The notes: generated by a model from the letters alone, not told the origin. A stretch of DNA of 8,123 nucleotides from Cellvibrionaceae bacterium (GCA_027012915.1 JALUYN010000572.1:1-8123), one strand, 5' to 3'; positions 1-6,621 are shown, counted from the stretch's first letter. Translations and numbers: made by a program.

Positions 1-5
1 CGTGG

Positions 6-40
6 GATGCGAATTATACGCATCTCTCAGCGCTTGTAAA
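6..40 (-). promoter_or_regulatory. Leftward promoter P3 (closest to the presumed 16S gene), rRNA type
   Basis: On the minus strand the -35 is TTTACA (40 to 35), followed by a 16-base spacer and a perfect TATAAT (18 to 13), then TCGCATCCCACG as discriminator. An AT-rich tract (44-75) lies upstream. The start is expected near position 6, so the transcript leaves the window almost at once. The discriminator is less GC-rich than those of P1 and P2. Confidence 0.7.
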
Positions 41-135
41 CCGTTTATTTTCAAAAGTTTTTAATTAATTTTGAAACCGGGTTTAAAGCTGGAAATCGAG
101 TCACATAACGCTGTCCGATTTCACTTCCCTCGACT

Positions 136-154
136 GCCTCAGCAGCGAAGAGGC
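136..154. repeat. Inverted repeat over the P2 start region
   Basis: GCCTC (136-140) and GAGGC (150-154) are separated by nine bases. On the minus strand this places a five-base-pair hairpin at the very 5' end of a transcript starting at P2. The position is equivalent to that of the dyad at P1, although the sequence is different. Confidence 0.45.
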
Positions 155-186
155 GCGCATTATACAGTTCGCTTTGAACCTGGCAA
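152..186 (-). promoter_or_regulatory. Leftward promoter P2, rRNA type
   Basis: On the minus strand the -35 is TTGCCA (186 to 181), followed by a 16-base spacer and a perfect TATAAT (164 to 159), then a GCGCGCCTC discriminator. The AT-rich block 188-240 directly upstream fits an UP element. Each box is a five- or six-of-six consensus match. The start point is expected near 152. Confidence 0.75.
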
Positions 187-270
187 GTGATTTTTTTAAA
201 CTTCTTTAAAGAACTCAGAAAGATCACTTTTTGCCAATTAAAACAAGGAGTTAACTCTTCGCCTCAATCT

Positions 271-292
271 GCGCTCTCCGTTAGGAGGGCGC
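271..292. repeat. Inverted repeat over the P1 start region
   Basis: GCGC-t-CTCC, a four-base gtta centre, then GGAG-g-GCGC form a dyad with eight paired positions and one mismatch (275 against 288) per arm. It overlaps the P1 discriminator and predicted start site. Most of it would lie at the extreme 5' end of the P1 transcript, where the inner CTCC/GGAG stem could fold, or it could be a protein-binding dyad. Confidence 0.55.
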
Positions 293-323
293 GAACTATA
301 CGGCCGACACCGACTCCACGCAA
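289..323 (-). promoter_or_regulatory. Leftward promoter P1 (most upstream), rRNA type
   Basis: On the minus strand the -10 is TATAGT (300 to 295) and the -35 candidate is TTGCGT (323 to 318), with a 17-base spacer. The discriminator reads TCGCGCCCTCC, very like the GCGCC discriminators of stringently controlled rRNA promoters. An AT-rich tract lies directly upstream (328-358). The start point is expected near 288. The -35 matches only three of six consensus bases, which is common for promoters that depend on an UP element. Confidence 0.65.
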
Positions 324-365
324 GCGCTTTTTGAAAAATAATTTACATTTTTACTACAGAGACGA

Positions 366-388
366 AAAAGCCCGCAAAGCGGGCTTTT
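366..388 (-). terminator. Rho-independent terminator of tyrS
   Basis: AAAAGCCCGC and GCGGGCTTTT form a perfect ten-base-pair stem with a three-base loop (376-378). On the minus strand the stem is followed by a run of five T. It lies 23 bases past the tyrS stop and ends tyrS transcription before the rRNA-type promoters. The near symmetry would allow some termination on the plus strand too, but no plus-strand gene reads into it. Confidence 0.9.
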
Positions 389-411
389 AACACACAAAAT
401 CTGGTCGTTAT

Positions 412-1713
412 TCAGACAATAGAAAACAGATGGTTTTTCTTTTTGCCAAGCTTCACCAAAAAGAAGCGCCCATAAAGCGCATTCTCTACAGCGAAACACT
501 CTGCAGCCTTCATATTATCTTCCATGCCCTTGGCTACACCGTTAAACAACACCGCATTGCGACCCAGCGCATCCTTGGCCTCTCGAGCAGCTTTGACCAT
601 ACCGCTCTCAGCCAAAATGGTAGTCAGGGGCTTTTCTGAAATCTCGCCAACCGCTATAGACGAAGACGGCAAACCATCCAGAGCCAGCTGCTCAAGATCA
701 GACTCGCTCAAATCGGACAATTCACCACTAAACATAGCCTGCGTAATACGCTCCGCCGCCTGCAAACCCTCTTCGCCGTGAATCAAGCGCGTAACCTCTC
801 TTGCCAATACGCCTTGCCCCTGCGGGCGCCCCTGGGCCTCGGCGTCATTACGCTCAATAGTCTCAATTTCTTCCACACTCAAGAACGTGAAGTATTTCAG
901 GAATTTGTAGACGTCTGCATCGGCAGTATTAAGCCAGAACTGATAGAAAGCATAAGGCGAGGTTTTGGAGGCATCCAGCCAAATGGTGCCAGATTCAGTT
1001 TTACCAAACTTAGTACCATCAGCCTTGGTCACCAACGGCAGAGTCAAACCGAATACCTGACCGCCGTGAAGTTTGCGGGAAAGATCCACACCACCAACAA
1101 TGTTACCCCACTGATCCGAACCGCCAATCTGCAGCGTGCACTGATGGCGCTTGTAAAGCTCGGCAAAATCGAAGGATTGCAGCAACATGTAGGTAAACTC
1201 GGTGTAAGAGATACCAGCACCCTCTCGATCAATGCGCTGCTTCACCGACTCTTTATTGATCATATTATTAACCGAGAAATGCTTACCGACATCCCGCAGA
1301 AAATCCAGAACACTGACCTCAGCAGTCCAATCCAGATTGTTTACCACTTCAGCCGCGTTATCGCCGCAGTCAAAATCAATAAAAGCAGAAACCTGGGCGC
1401 GAATTTTGTCCACCCAGGATGCAACTACATCCGGGGTATTAAGCTTGCGCTCTTGAGCCTTAAAGCTCGGATCGCCGATCAACCCCGTAGCTCCACCCAC
1501 AAGGGCAACAGGCTTGTGTCCAGCCAACTGGAATCGACGCAAGGTTAACAATGGCACCAAACTGCCAATATGAAGACTGTCTGCAGTGGGATCAAAGCCG
1601 CAATAGAGAGTTTTGGAGCCTTCCGCCAAATGTTCTATCAGATGATCTTCAGACGTCATCTGTGCCACCAATCCACGCGCGCGCAAATCTTCAATCAGCG
1701 TTAAACCTTCCAC
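412..1713 (-). CDS. tyrS: Tyrosyl-tRNA synthetase
   Basis: Class I aminoacyl-tRNA synthetase that charges tRNA-Tyr with tyrosine using ATP in the cytoplasm; it acts as a dimer. The 433 residues resemble E. coli TyrS (about 424 residues) along the full length. Visible motifs are [10 protein letters not shown] at 41-50, carrying the HIGH-type signature (HIGS, 48-51); [12 protein letters not shown] at 71-82; the tyrosine-pocket segment [10 protein letters not shown] at 195-204; and KFGKT at 235-239 as the KMSKS equivalent. A C-terminal S4-like RNA-binding domain covers roughly 365-425. The start codon is GTG; AAAGGG ends six bases before it and the next residues align with the usual N-terminus ([13 protein letters not shown]). 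The gene stands alone, closed by its own terminator and divergent from the M23 gene. No key residue is missing. Confidence 0.98.
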   Translation of the reverse strand: MEGLTLIEDLRARGLVAQMTSEDHLIEHLAEGSKTLYCGFDPTADSLHIGSLVPLLTLRRFQLAGHKPVALVGGATGLIGDPSFKAQERKLNTPDVVASWVDKIRAQVSAFIDFDCGDNAAEVVNNLDWTAEVSVLDFLRDVGKHFSVNNMINKESVKQRIDREGAGISYTEFTYMLLQSFDFAELYKRHQCTLQIGGSDQWGNIVGGVDLSRKLHGGQVFGLTLPLVTKADGTKFGKTESGTIWLDASKTSPYAFYQFWLNTADADVYKFLKYFTFLSVEEIETIERNDAEAQGRPQGQGVLAREVTRLIHGEEGLQAAERITQAMFSGELSDLSESDLEQLALDGLPSSSIAVGEISEKPLTTILAESGMVKAAREAKDALGRNAVLFNGVAKGMEDNMKAAECFAVENALYGRFFLVKLGKKKNHLFSIV

Positions 1714-1910
1714 AAAACACCCTTTCTATTGTTACTTGTTGGACGCAATGCTGTATGCTGCGCCCCTTAAAAAGCGGCCAAGATACCGAATCCCCACTTA
1801 AAAACAAGCGACAACCTGAGCACAGAATTGTTTTAGGTGATTTTTTATACACTTTCTGCTATAAAATTAATAAGTTAGCAGCATTAGTTGAACCAACATA
1901 CACAATTACA
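1714..1910. promoter_or_regulatory. Divergent tyrS / M23 peptidase intergenic region
   Basis: This 197-base spacer must hold promoters for both genes. Candidates are weak. On the minus strand, TTGGCC (1781-1776) and CATACA (1757-1752) with an 18-base spacer could serve tyrS. On the plus strand, TATGCT at 1754-1759 followed by GCGCCCC, or TATAAA at 1860-1865, could serve the peptidase gene, but neither has a good -35. I see no T-box or other riboswitch structure, and T-box control would not be expected in this group. Confidence 0.3.
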
Positions 1911-3278
1911 ATGCAAGCCACTGAAAAGCATAAAAAAAGCAAACTGAAGACGCTCTTTGGCAACTTTCCCAGGCTGCACCTGACCCTTGCCGGAGTACTG
2001 GTCATAACCCTTAGCGCACTGCTCATTATCTCTGGCCCTGAAGAAGAACAAAAACGCCAGGAACGCCCGCTCGATATTGCCATCATTGCTCCCGAGAACG
2101 CAGCCCTACTGGACACCACTGTCACACCCGTCACCCCCGAATTCGAAGAACCGAACTGGATCACAGAAACCGTGCGCCCTGGTGACAACCTGTCTCTCAT
2201 CTTTCAACGCGCCGGACTAAGCGACCGTAAGCTCTACGAATTTATGGCCAGCAATAAAGACACCAAAGTATTGAAGCGAATACACCCCGGCCACACAATC
2301 GAGTTCCAGATCGAAGACCAACAACTACTGGGACTGAAGTACAGCAAGAGCCCACTTTCCGCCCTCGAATTTAAGCGCACCGCAAAAGGTTTCTCCAGTA
2401 ACCAGCTGGACCGCCAACCAGATTTGCATACTGCCTATCGCGAAGCAGTTATCAAAGACTCACTATTTATGGCCGGTAAACGCGCCAATATGGATGCCAA
2501 CCTCATTATGGAACTGGCCAACATTTTTGGCTGGGACGTGGATTTCGCACTGGATATCCGCCAAGGCGATTCCTTTAAAGTCATGTACCAGGAAAAGTTT
2601 CTCGATGGCGAGAAGCTTGGCAACGGTCCAATCCTTGCCGCCGAATTCGTGAATCAGGGCAAAACCTACAAAGCGGTGCGCTACGAAGACAGCAAGGGCG
2701 TCACCCATTACTACACCCCCGAAGGCCACACTATGCGCAAAGAATTCCTGCGCACTCCGGTGGACTTCGCTCGCATCAGCTCTCACTTTAACTTGCGCCG
2801 TAAACACCCGGTTTTGAACAGAATTCGCGCCCATAAAGGCACCGATTACGCAGCTCCCCGGGGCACCCCAATTAAGGCCGCCGGCGACGGAAAGATTATT
2901 CACGCAGGGCGCAAGGGTGGATATGGCAATACCGTGATTATTCAGCACGGACAAACTTATAAGACACTCTATGCTCACCTGCACAAATTCCGCCGCGGCA
3001 TTCGCTCCGGCGCACGCGTAAAACAAGGACAGATCATCGGCTACGTTGGTGCCACAGGTCTCGCCACAGGCCCGCACCTCCACTACGAATTCTACGTTAA
3101 CGGCGCAGTACGCAACCCGGTCACCGTCAAACTGCCAAAGGCACGCTCAATCGCCCGCAATGAGCTTAACCGCTTTAAGCAGAAAACCCAGCCGCTACTT
3201 GCAAGCATGAATACCTATCACCAGCAAACGTTACTGGCCCAAAGCAGCCAAACCGACAACGCTCGGGACAGCGGTTAA
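1911..3278 (+). CDS. Inner-membrane M23 family murein DD-endopeptidase (MepM-like)
   Basis: Zinc metallopeptidase expected to cut peptidoglycan cross-links from the periplasmic face of the inner membrane. From the ATG at 1911 it has 455 residues. A basic N-terminus (KHKKSKLK) is followed by one hydrophobic segment (about 22-41). A LysM/OapA-like segment with PGDNLSLIF comes next (about 83-130), then a linker domain and the C-terminal M23 domain (about 285-405). M23 signatures are present: HKGTD (H308, D312), YAHLH (H356) and PHLHYE (H389, H391), giving zinc ligands H308, D312 and H391 with H356 as likely catalytic histidine, so it looks active. The frame stays open upstream to 1551, but that part is antisense to tyrS and then low-complexity leader. 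The 1911 ATG puts the membrane anchor at the usual place, although no clear Shine-Dalgarno precedes it. anmK follows after 7 bases. Confidence 0.9.
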   Translation: MQATEKHKKSKLKTLFGNFPRLHLTLAGVLVITLSALLIISGPEEEQKRQERPLDIAIIAPENAALLDTTVTPVTPEFEEPNWITETVRPGDNLSLIFQRAGLSDRKLYEFMASNKDTKVLKRIHPGHTIEFQIEDQQLLGLKYSKSPLSALEFKRTAKGFSSNQLDRQPDLHTAYREAVIKDSLFMAGKRANMDANLIMELANIFGWDVDFALDIRQGDSFKVMYQEKFLDGEKLGNGPILAAEFVNQGKTYKAVRYEDSKGVTHYYTPEGHTMRKEFLRTPVDFARISSHFNLRRKHPVLNRIRAHKGTDYAAPRGTPIKAAGDGKIIHAGRKGGYGNTVIIQHGQTYKTLYAHLHKFRRGIRSGARVKQGQIIGYVGATGLATGPHLHYEFYVNGAVRNPVTVKLPKARSIARNELNRFKQKTQPLLASMNTYHQQTLLAQSSQTDNARDSG

Positions 3279-3285
3279 CAAGGCC

Positions 3286-4407
3286 ATGTCAGAAGACGCT
3301 CACTACCTAATAGGACTGATGTCCGGCACTAGTATCGATGGTATTGATGCGGCACTGATCAACACCAAACAGGGCATCTTTTCCCTGAGCGGCCATCACA
3401 GCATTGACTTCACAGCCGAATGTCGCAACGAGATACTCAAGCTGTGCGCCCCGGGCAACAACGAAATCCAAAGGATGGGCACACTGGACCGCCAGCTGGG
3501 AGAAGCCTTTGCACGCTGCTGCAATGAATTGCTACAAAAGTTCGGCATCCCACCACAGAAGGTTCGCGCCATCGGTAGCCACGGACAAACTATCCGCCAT
3601 CACCCACAGGGCATCAACGGACCAGGGTTCACTTGCCAGATTGGCGACCCAAACACCATTGCCGAGTTAACAGGCATTACGACCGTCGCGGATTTTCGGC
3701 GCCGCGACATTGCCGCAGGTGGTGAAGGAGCGCCTCTGGTACCCGCGTTTCACCAAGCAGTATTCACCTCACCCACTGCCAACCGCGCGGTTATCAATAT
3801 CGGCGGCATGGCAAACATCAGCGTTTTGCAACGCGACGGCAGCTACAGCGGCTTTGATACGGGACCAGGAAATGTACTGATGGATTCCTGGATACAGGAA
3901 CACCTGAACCAACCTTACGATGAGAATGGCCAATGGTCGCTCACCGGACAAGTTGACACAGAACTACTGCACCAGTTGATGAACCATCCATTTATCAAAG
4001 CATTGCCACCCAAAAGTACTGGCAGAGAAACTTTTAACTTGTCTTTTCTACAAGACACATTGGCCAACATAAACACTAACGCCAATGCCGCCGACGTTCA
4101 GGCAACATTGCTGGCCTTTACCGCACAATCCATCGCCGAGGCAGTGCAACTACACGCCAGCGACTGCAGCGAAATCTATATTTGTGGAGGCGGCGCCAAC
4201 AACACCGCACTGAAAAACTCTCTTAGTGAGAAACTGCCAGACTGCAGCGTAGCCAGCACTGAAGCGCTGGGGATACCGCCACAGTGGGTAGAAGCCTCTG
4301 CTTTTGCGTGGCTGGCTCAGCAGACTTTGGACAAGCGCCCCGGGAACGCACCCAGTGTTACGGGCGCAAAAAAGCCGGTGATACTAGGCGGCATATACTG
4401 CGCCTGA
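3286..4407 (+). CDS. anmK: 1,6-anhydro-N-acetylmuramic acid kinase
   Basis: Cytoplasmic enzyme of murein recycling. It uses ATP and water to open the anhydro ring of 1,6-anhydroMurNAc, giving MurNAc-6-phosphate. Length is 373 residues against about 369 in E. coli. Motifs run in the family order: GLMSGTSIDGID (10-21, nucleotide-binding loop), SHGQT (98-102), DFRRRDIAAGGEGAPLVP (136-153), NIGGMANIS (171-179), GFDTGPGN (189-196, containing the probable catalytic base D191) and CGGGANN (300-306). The start lies 7 bases after the M23 stop. The only SD-like stretch (AAGG) sits just two bases before the ATG, so translation is probably coupled to the peptidase. The pairing is functionally sensible: one enzyme opens murein and the other salvages its turnover product. 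Confidence 0.97.
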   Translation: MSEDAHYLIGLMSGTSIDGIDAALINTKQGIFSLSGHHSIDFTAECRNEILKLCAPGNNEIQRMGTLDRQLGEAFARCCNELLQKFGIPPQKVRAIGSHGQTIRHHPQGINGPGFTCQIGDPNTIAELTGITTVADFRRRDIAAGGEGAPLVPAFHQAVFTSPTANRAVINIGGMANISVLQRDGSYSGFDTGPGNVLMDSWIQEHLNQPYDENGQWSLTGQVDTELLHQLMNHPFIKALPPKSTGRETFNLSFLQDTLANINTNANAADVQATLLAFTAQSIAEAVQLHASDCSEIYICGGGANNTALKNSLSEKLPDCSVASTEALGIPPQWVEASAFAWLAQQTLDKRPGNAPSVTGAKKPVILGGIYCA

Positions 4408-4427
4408 GCACTGTAAATAGATAGAAC

Positions 4428-4901
4428 TTAAAAATAAACGTACTTTTCTTTGTCAATGAGCCGCTGCTCTTCGGCTGGCCCAAACGGGACAGTGCCCACG
4501 AACGGCAAAAGCGCGCTGCGGTCACGGCCTAACACCCCGGTACGCGTCTCACAGATTTGGATATCAACAACCCCAAACGCAGACAGGCGAGCCGCCAAAT
4601 CGATCAGGTTTTTGTTACTGCTATAGTTTTCTCGGAAAAACACCGCCACTTCCGGGCCGTGCAGGACAAAACTGGCTGGAGGCAATTCGCTACGCAAACG
4701 CCCTTCCATAAACAACATCTCTGCTCGCTCTAATGCGCTGCGCAAGCTGTCCGGGGACGAATTATTGATTCTTGCCAAATAGCCTGGCGCGGTTGGCAAG
4801 CTCGGCTGAAGAGACTCCGAATCCACCTTGGCAACACTGACCACCTCCGCAAACACTTGCGAGTGCAACAATAAGCACAGTAGAAGCCAAATGTATTTCA
4901 T
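4428..4901 (-). CDS. Small exported DsrE-like protein, function unknown
   Basis: The 157-residue product has a clear Sec signal peptide: basic start MKY, hydrophobic core WLLLCLLL, and a likely cut after VFA (residue 18), so the mature protein is probably periplasmic. The mature part has a single cysteine (C117) in VVDIQICETR, followed by LLPFVGTVPFGPAEEQRLIDKEKYVYF-like ends whose pattern (a hydrophobic strand ending in Cys, then L-P-x-V, then a G-x-x-E helix and a final aromatic-rich strand) recalls the C-terminal half of the DsrE/DsrF fold. The stretch FVLHGPEVAVFFRENY (78-93) also fits that fold. Assignment is by remembered family pattern, not by search. AGAGG lies nine bases before the ATG. 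It follows erpA by 51 bases and may be cotranscribed with it. No function is claimed. Confidence 0.7.
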   Translation of the reverse strand: MKYIWLLLCLLLHSQVFAEVVSVAKVDSESLQPSLPTAPGYLARINNSSPDSLRSALERAEMLFMEGRLRSELPPASFVLHGPEVAVFFRENYSSNKNLIDLAARLSAFGVVDIQICETRTGVLGRDRSALLPFVGTVPFGPAEEQRLIDKEKYVYF

Positions 4902-4952
4902 TGGCGAATTCCTCTAAATATCCCTGCTCGCCAGGAGTAACACATCCACACC

Positions 4953-5306
4953 TTAAACAGAAAAAGAAGCTCCGCAGCCACAGGTAGTGGTCGCATTGGG
5001 ATTTTGGATCAAGAACCTGGAGCCTTGCAGCCCCTCTTCGTAATCCACTTGCGAACCAACCAGATAGGGATAGCTCATGGAGTCTACCAATACGCGAATA
5101 CCGTCCTGTTCAATGACCGCATCATCGTCTGCCGCAGTCTCATCAAAGGTAAAGCCGTATTGGAACCCAGAACATCCACCACCGGTTACATACACCCTCA
5201 GTGACAGCTCGGGATTCTCTTCTTCTTCAACGAGACTTTGCACCTTTTGTGTAGCCCGCTCGGTAACCATAAGCGGCTGAGGAGTATAGGTTTGAGGAGT
5301 AGACAT
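4953..5306 (-). CDS. erpA: Iron-sulfur cluster insertion protein ErpA
   Basis: A-type carrier that receives Fe-S clusters from the assembly machinery and hands them to apo-enzymes; in E. coli it is needed for maturation of isoprenoid-synthesis enzymes. The 117 residues match E. coli ErpA (114) closely. They include [20 protein letters not shown] (C45), EGLQGSRF and the C-terminal [11 protein letters not shown] (C109, C111), so all three cluster-binding cysteines are present. The start was moved from an in-frame ATG at 5333 to the one at 5306, because GGAG sits six bases before it and the product then has family length. A promoter-like site directly upstream and the 70-base gap to the bactofilin gene suggest it can be transcribed separately from the genes upstream. 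Confidence 0.96.
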   Translation of the reverse strand: MSTPQTYTPQPLMVTERATQKVQSLVEEEENPELSLRVYVTGGGCSGFQYGFTFDETAADDDAVIEQDGIRVLVDSMSYPYLVGSQVDYEEGLQGSRFLIQNPNATTTCGCGASFSV

Positions 5307-5312
5307 CAACAT

Positions 5313-5316
5313 CTCC
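5313..5316 (-). promoter_or_regulatory. Ribosome binding site that sets the erpA start
   Basis: GGAG on the minus strand, six bases before the ATG at 5306. It favours this start over the upstream in-frame ATG at 5333. Confidence 0.75.
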
Positions 5317-5346
5317 GAATTCAATAATTTCACATCAATTAGGGGT

Positions 5347-5376
5347 ATTATCCCTTTACCCCAGCAAAATGGTCAA
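5347..5376 (-). promoter_or_regulatory. Candidate erpA promoter
   Basis: On the minus strand TTGACC (5376 to 5371) and GATAAT (5352 to 5347) are each five-of-six consensus matches, separated by 18 bases. The -35 starts one base after the bactofilin stop codon (5379-5377). A short dyad, AGGG-N7-CCCT (5341-5355), overlaps the -10 and could be an operator. E. coli erpA is repressed by IscR, but I could not match an IscR site with confidence. Confidence 0.6.
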
Positions 5377-5802
5377 CTATTGAGCCTGCTCGAGCTCATC
5401 AACAATCTCAGTTACTGCCGCTGGCTTCGAGCTGGATCCGTTGTATACCAAGCTGCCATTAACCTGCGAACCCTTCACCATTTCGATCAAATTGTAATGT
5501 ACGTTACCACTTACTTCGGCTTTAGCTGCGAGTTCCACGTGCTTGCCGGAATGCACATCTCCCTTTACCGTGCCGTTGATAACAATGGTAGGGACATTGA
5601 TCTGCCCCTCAACCAGGCCTTTCTCCATAATTCTTACTCGAGCATCCGATCCCTCTTCCGCAAAAATATTACCTTTTACCCTACCTTCAATTTCCAGATT
5701 GCCGCTGAAATGAATATCGCCCACAACCTGGGTGGATTTGGAAACCAGTGTCGTACTACCTGCAGCAAATCCCATAGAATTCCCCTTATCTTTACCCCAC
5801 AT
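5377..5802 (-). CDS. Bactofilin (polymer-forming cytoskeletal protein)
   Basis: Small cytoplasmic protein expected to polymerise into membrane-associated filaments that place cell-wall or envelope machinery. Of its 141 residues, about 19-121 form the bactofilin beta-helix core, seen as regularly spaced hydrophobic-glycine turns (VVGDIHFSGNLEIEGRVKGN, then VEGQINV, INGTVKGDV, VSGNVHYN, VNGSLVYNG). Short flexible tails flank the core, as usual in the family. The MWGKDKG start resembles other gammaproteobacterial bactofilins. A second ATG at 5775 has a stronger SD (AAGGGGA) and cannot be excluded. The first start lies only five bases after the stop of the DUF6776 gene, so the two are likely translated together. 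The enzyme or scaffold it positions is not known from the sequence. Confidence 0.92.
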   Translation of the reverse strand: MWGKDKGNSMGFAAGSTTLVSKSTQVVGDIHFSGNLEIEGRVKGNIFAEEGSDARVRIMEKGLVEGQINVPTIVINGTVKGDVHSGKHVELAAKAEVSGNVHYNLIEMVKGSQVNGSLVYNGSSSKPAAVTEIVDELEQAQ

Positions 5803-5807
5803 ACTGC

Positions 5808-6548
5808 TTAACTCTCCTGCACCAGCCAGCCGAATTTCTTCTCGACGGCTACGCCTTTATCGCCGTTGGATTTCGCGACCAACTCAATTCGCTCCGGCTC
5901 GAAGCCCTCTGGCAACACCAGGCGCCCTTCAATTGTTTGAAAATACTTAAATCGCAACTTTATTCGATCGTAACTGACTTTGTCAGACACGTCTTTTAGC
6001 GGCAGGGTCAACAACTGTTCGCCCTGACGACCGAAAATATTAAACGTTAGATAGCCATTCAACATTTTGTGATTGGTTGCCAGTTGCTGCACCACCAGCT
6101 TGTATTCATAGTGCCGCGCCACGCCTGTGGAAATCACGTTAAGCGAGCCAATAGTCAGGCCGCTCTTATTGTCAGTGGGCGACATCAGGCCTCGATAGAA
6201 GCTGATATCTTCCTTCAAGGCTGCGATCTGAGCCTTCAGGTCAATTACTTCGGCACGAACATCCTCGCTGGCCTTGCGATCTACCTGTGCACCCAACTTC
6301 AAATTCGCAACTTCCTGGCGCAGACCGTCTATTATCTCAACTTTCTCCACCAGCTGACCGCGAAACTGATCACGCTCTGCGATTGCCACTGCCTGCTGTG
6401 ACTGACCACTGGTTAGACCGAAAAAATAACTCCCCCAATTGGAAGCCACCAAAGCGCCAACGATCGCAACTGTGATCGCCAACCGCAACCATGGGCGAAA
6501 GGGCACAACCACCATGCGTTGTTGCTTGCTGCCTTTAACAGCTGTCAT
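5808..6548 (-). CDS. DUF6776-type single-pass membrane protein with coiled coil
   Basis: The 246-residue protein has a short basic N-terminus (KGSKQQR, RPWLR) and one membrane segment (about 21-44), which by the positive-inside rule puts the rest in the periplasm. A heptad-rich coiled coil follows (about 55-117: ERDQFRGQLVEKVEIIDGL and onward), then FYRGLMSP (117-124) and a C-terminal region rich in predicted beta strands (130-246). I recognise it as the conserved DUF6776 family usually found beside bactofilin genes in this group; the family has no established function that I know of. The start has GGGAG about nine bases upstream. It lies 73 bases after argC and is coupled to bactofilin (five-base gap), which suggests a shared envelope job. 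The layout resembles MreC (short tail, one helix, coiled coil, beta domain), without evident sequence identity. Confidence 0.8.
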   Translation of the reverse strand: MTAVKGSKQQRMVVVPFRPWLRLAITVAIVGALVASNWGSYFFGLTSGQSQQAVAIAERDQFRGQLVEKVEIIDGLRQEVANLKLGAQVDRKASEDVRAEVIDLKAQIAALKEDISFYRGLMSPTDNKSGLTIGSLNVISTGVARHYEYKLVVQQLATNHKMLNGYLTFNIFGRQGEQLLTLPLKDVSDKVSYDRIKLRFKYFQTIEGRLVLPEGFEPERIELVAKSNGDKGVAVEKKFGWLVQES

Positions 6549-6621
6549 AGATTGCCACTCCCTTTGTTTTTATTGTTTCCAGAAGCAATGATTGCCGACA
6601 TACTCAAGGCTGGACAAGCTC

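Larger units (their letters stand above)
1..365 (-). promoter_or_regulatory. Gene-free tandem promoter region, presumed rRNA operon control region
   Basis: This stretch has no credible gene. It contains three similar minus-strand promoter modules spaced about 136 and 146 bases apart. Each has a TATAAT-like box followed by a GC-rich discriminator and is preceded by an AT-rich tract (about 328-358, 188-240 and 43-75) suited to RNA polymerase alpha-subunit (UP-element) contact. That combination is known from stringently controlled rRNA and tRNA promoters. Together with the position just downstream of tyrS, it suggests that a 16S rRNA gene lies immediately left of position 1 on the minus strand. 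The rRNA gene itself is not visible, so its identity is inference. Confidence 0.75.

Noticed and set aside
204..215. boxA-like AGTTCTTTAAAG on the minus strand
   Set aside because: It resembles rRNA antitermination boxA but lies between P1 and P2, not near the 16S start, and is part of an AT-rich TTCTTTAAAGAA palindrome; chance is likely.
187..390. 67-codon open frame on the plus strand
   Set aside because: It crosses the promoter array and the tyrS terminator, has no convincing ribosome binding site and has promoter-like composition.
778..1548. 256-codon open frame on the plus strand
   Set aside because: It lies wholly antisense within tyrS, whose frame carries all family motifs, and its translation shows no recognisable domain.
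2463..3083. 206-codon open frame on the minus strand
   Set aside because: It is antisense to the conserved M23 peptidase core and shows no motif of its own.
4923..4936. CCTG-N5-CAGG hairpin between erpA and the DsrE-like gene
   Set aside because: The four-base stem without a T-run is too weak to call a terminator.
5775..5802. Later bactofilin start at the ATG at 5775 with a stronger ribosome binding site
   Set aside because: Kept as an alternative only, because the MWGKDKG-type N-terminus is typical of related bactofilins and the earlier start fits coupling to the upstream gene.
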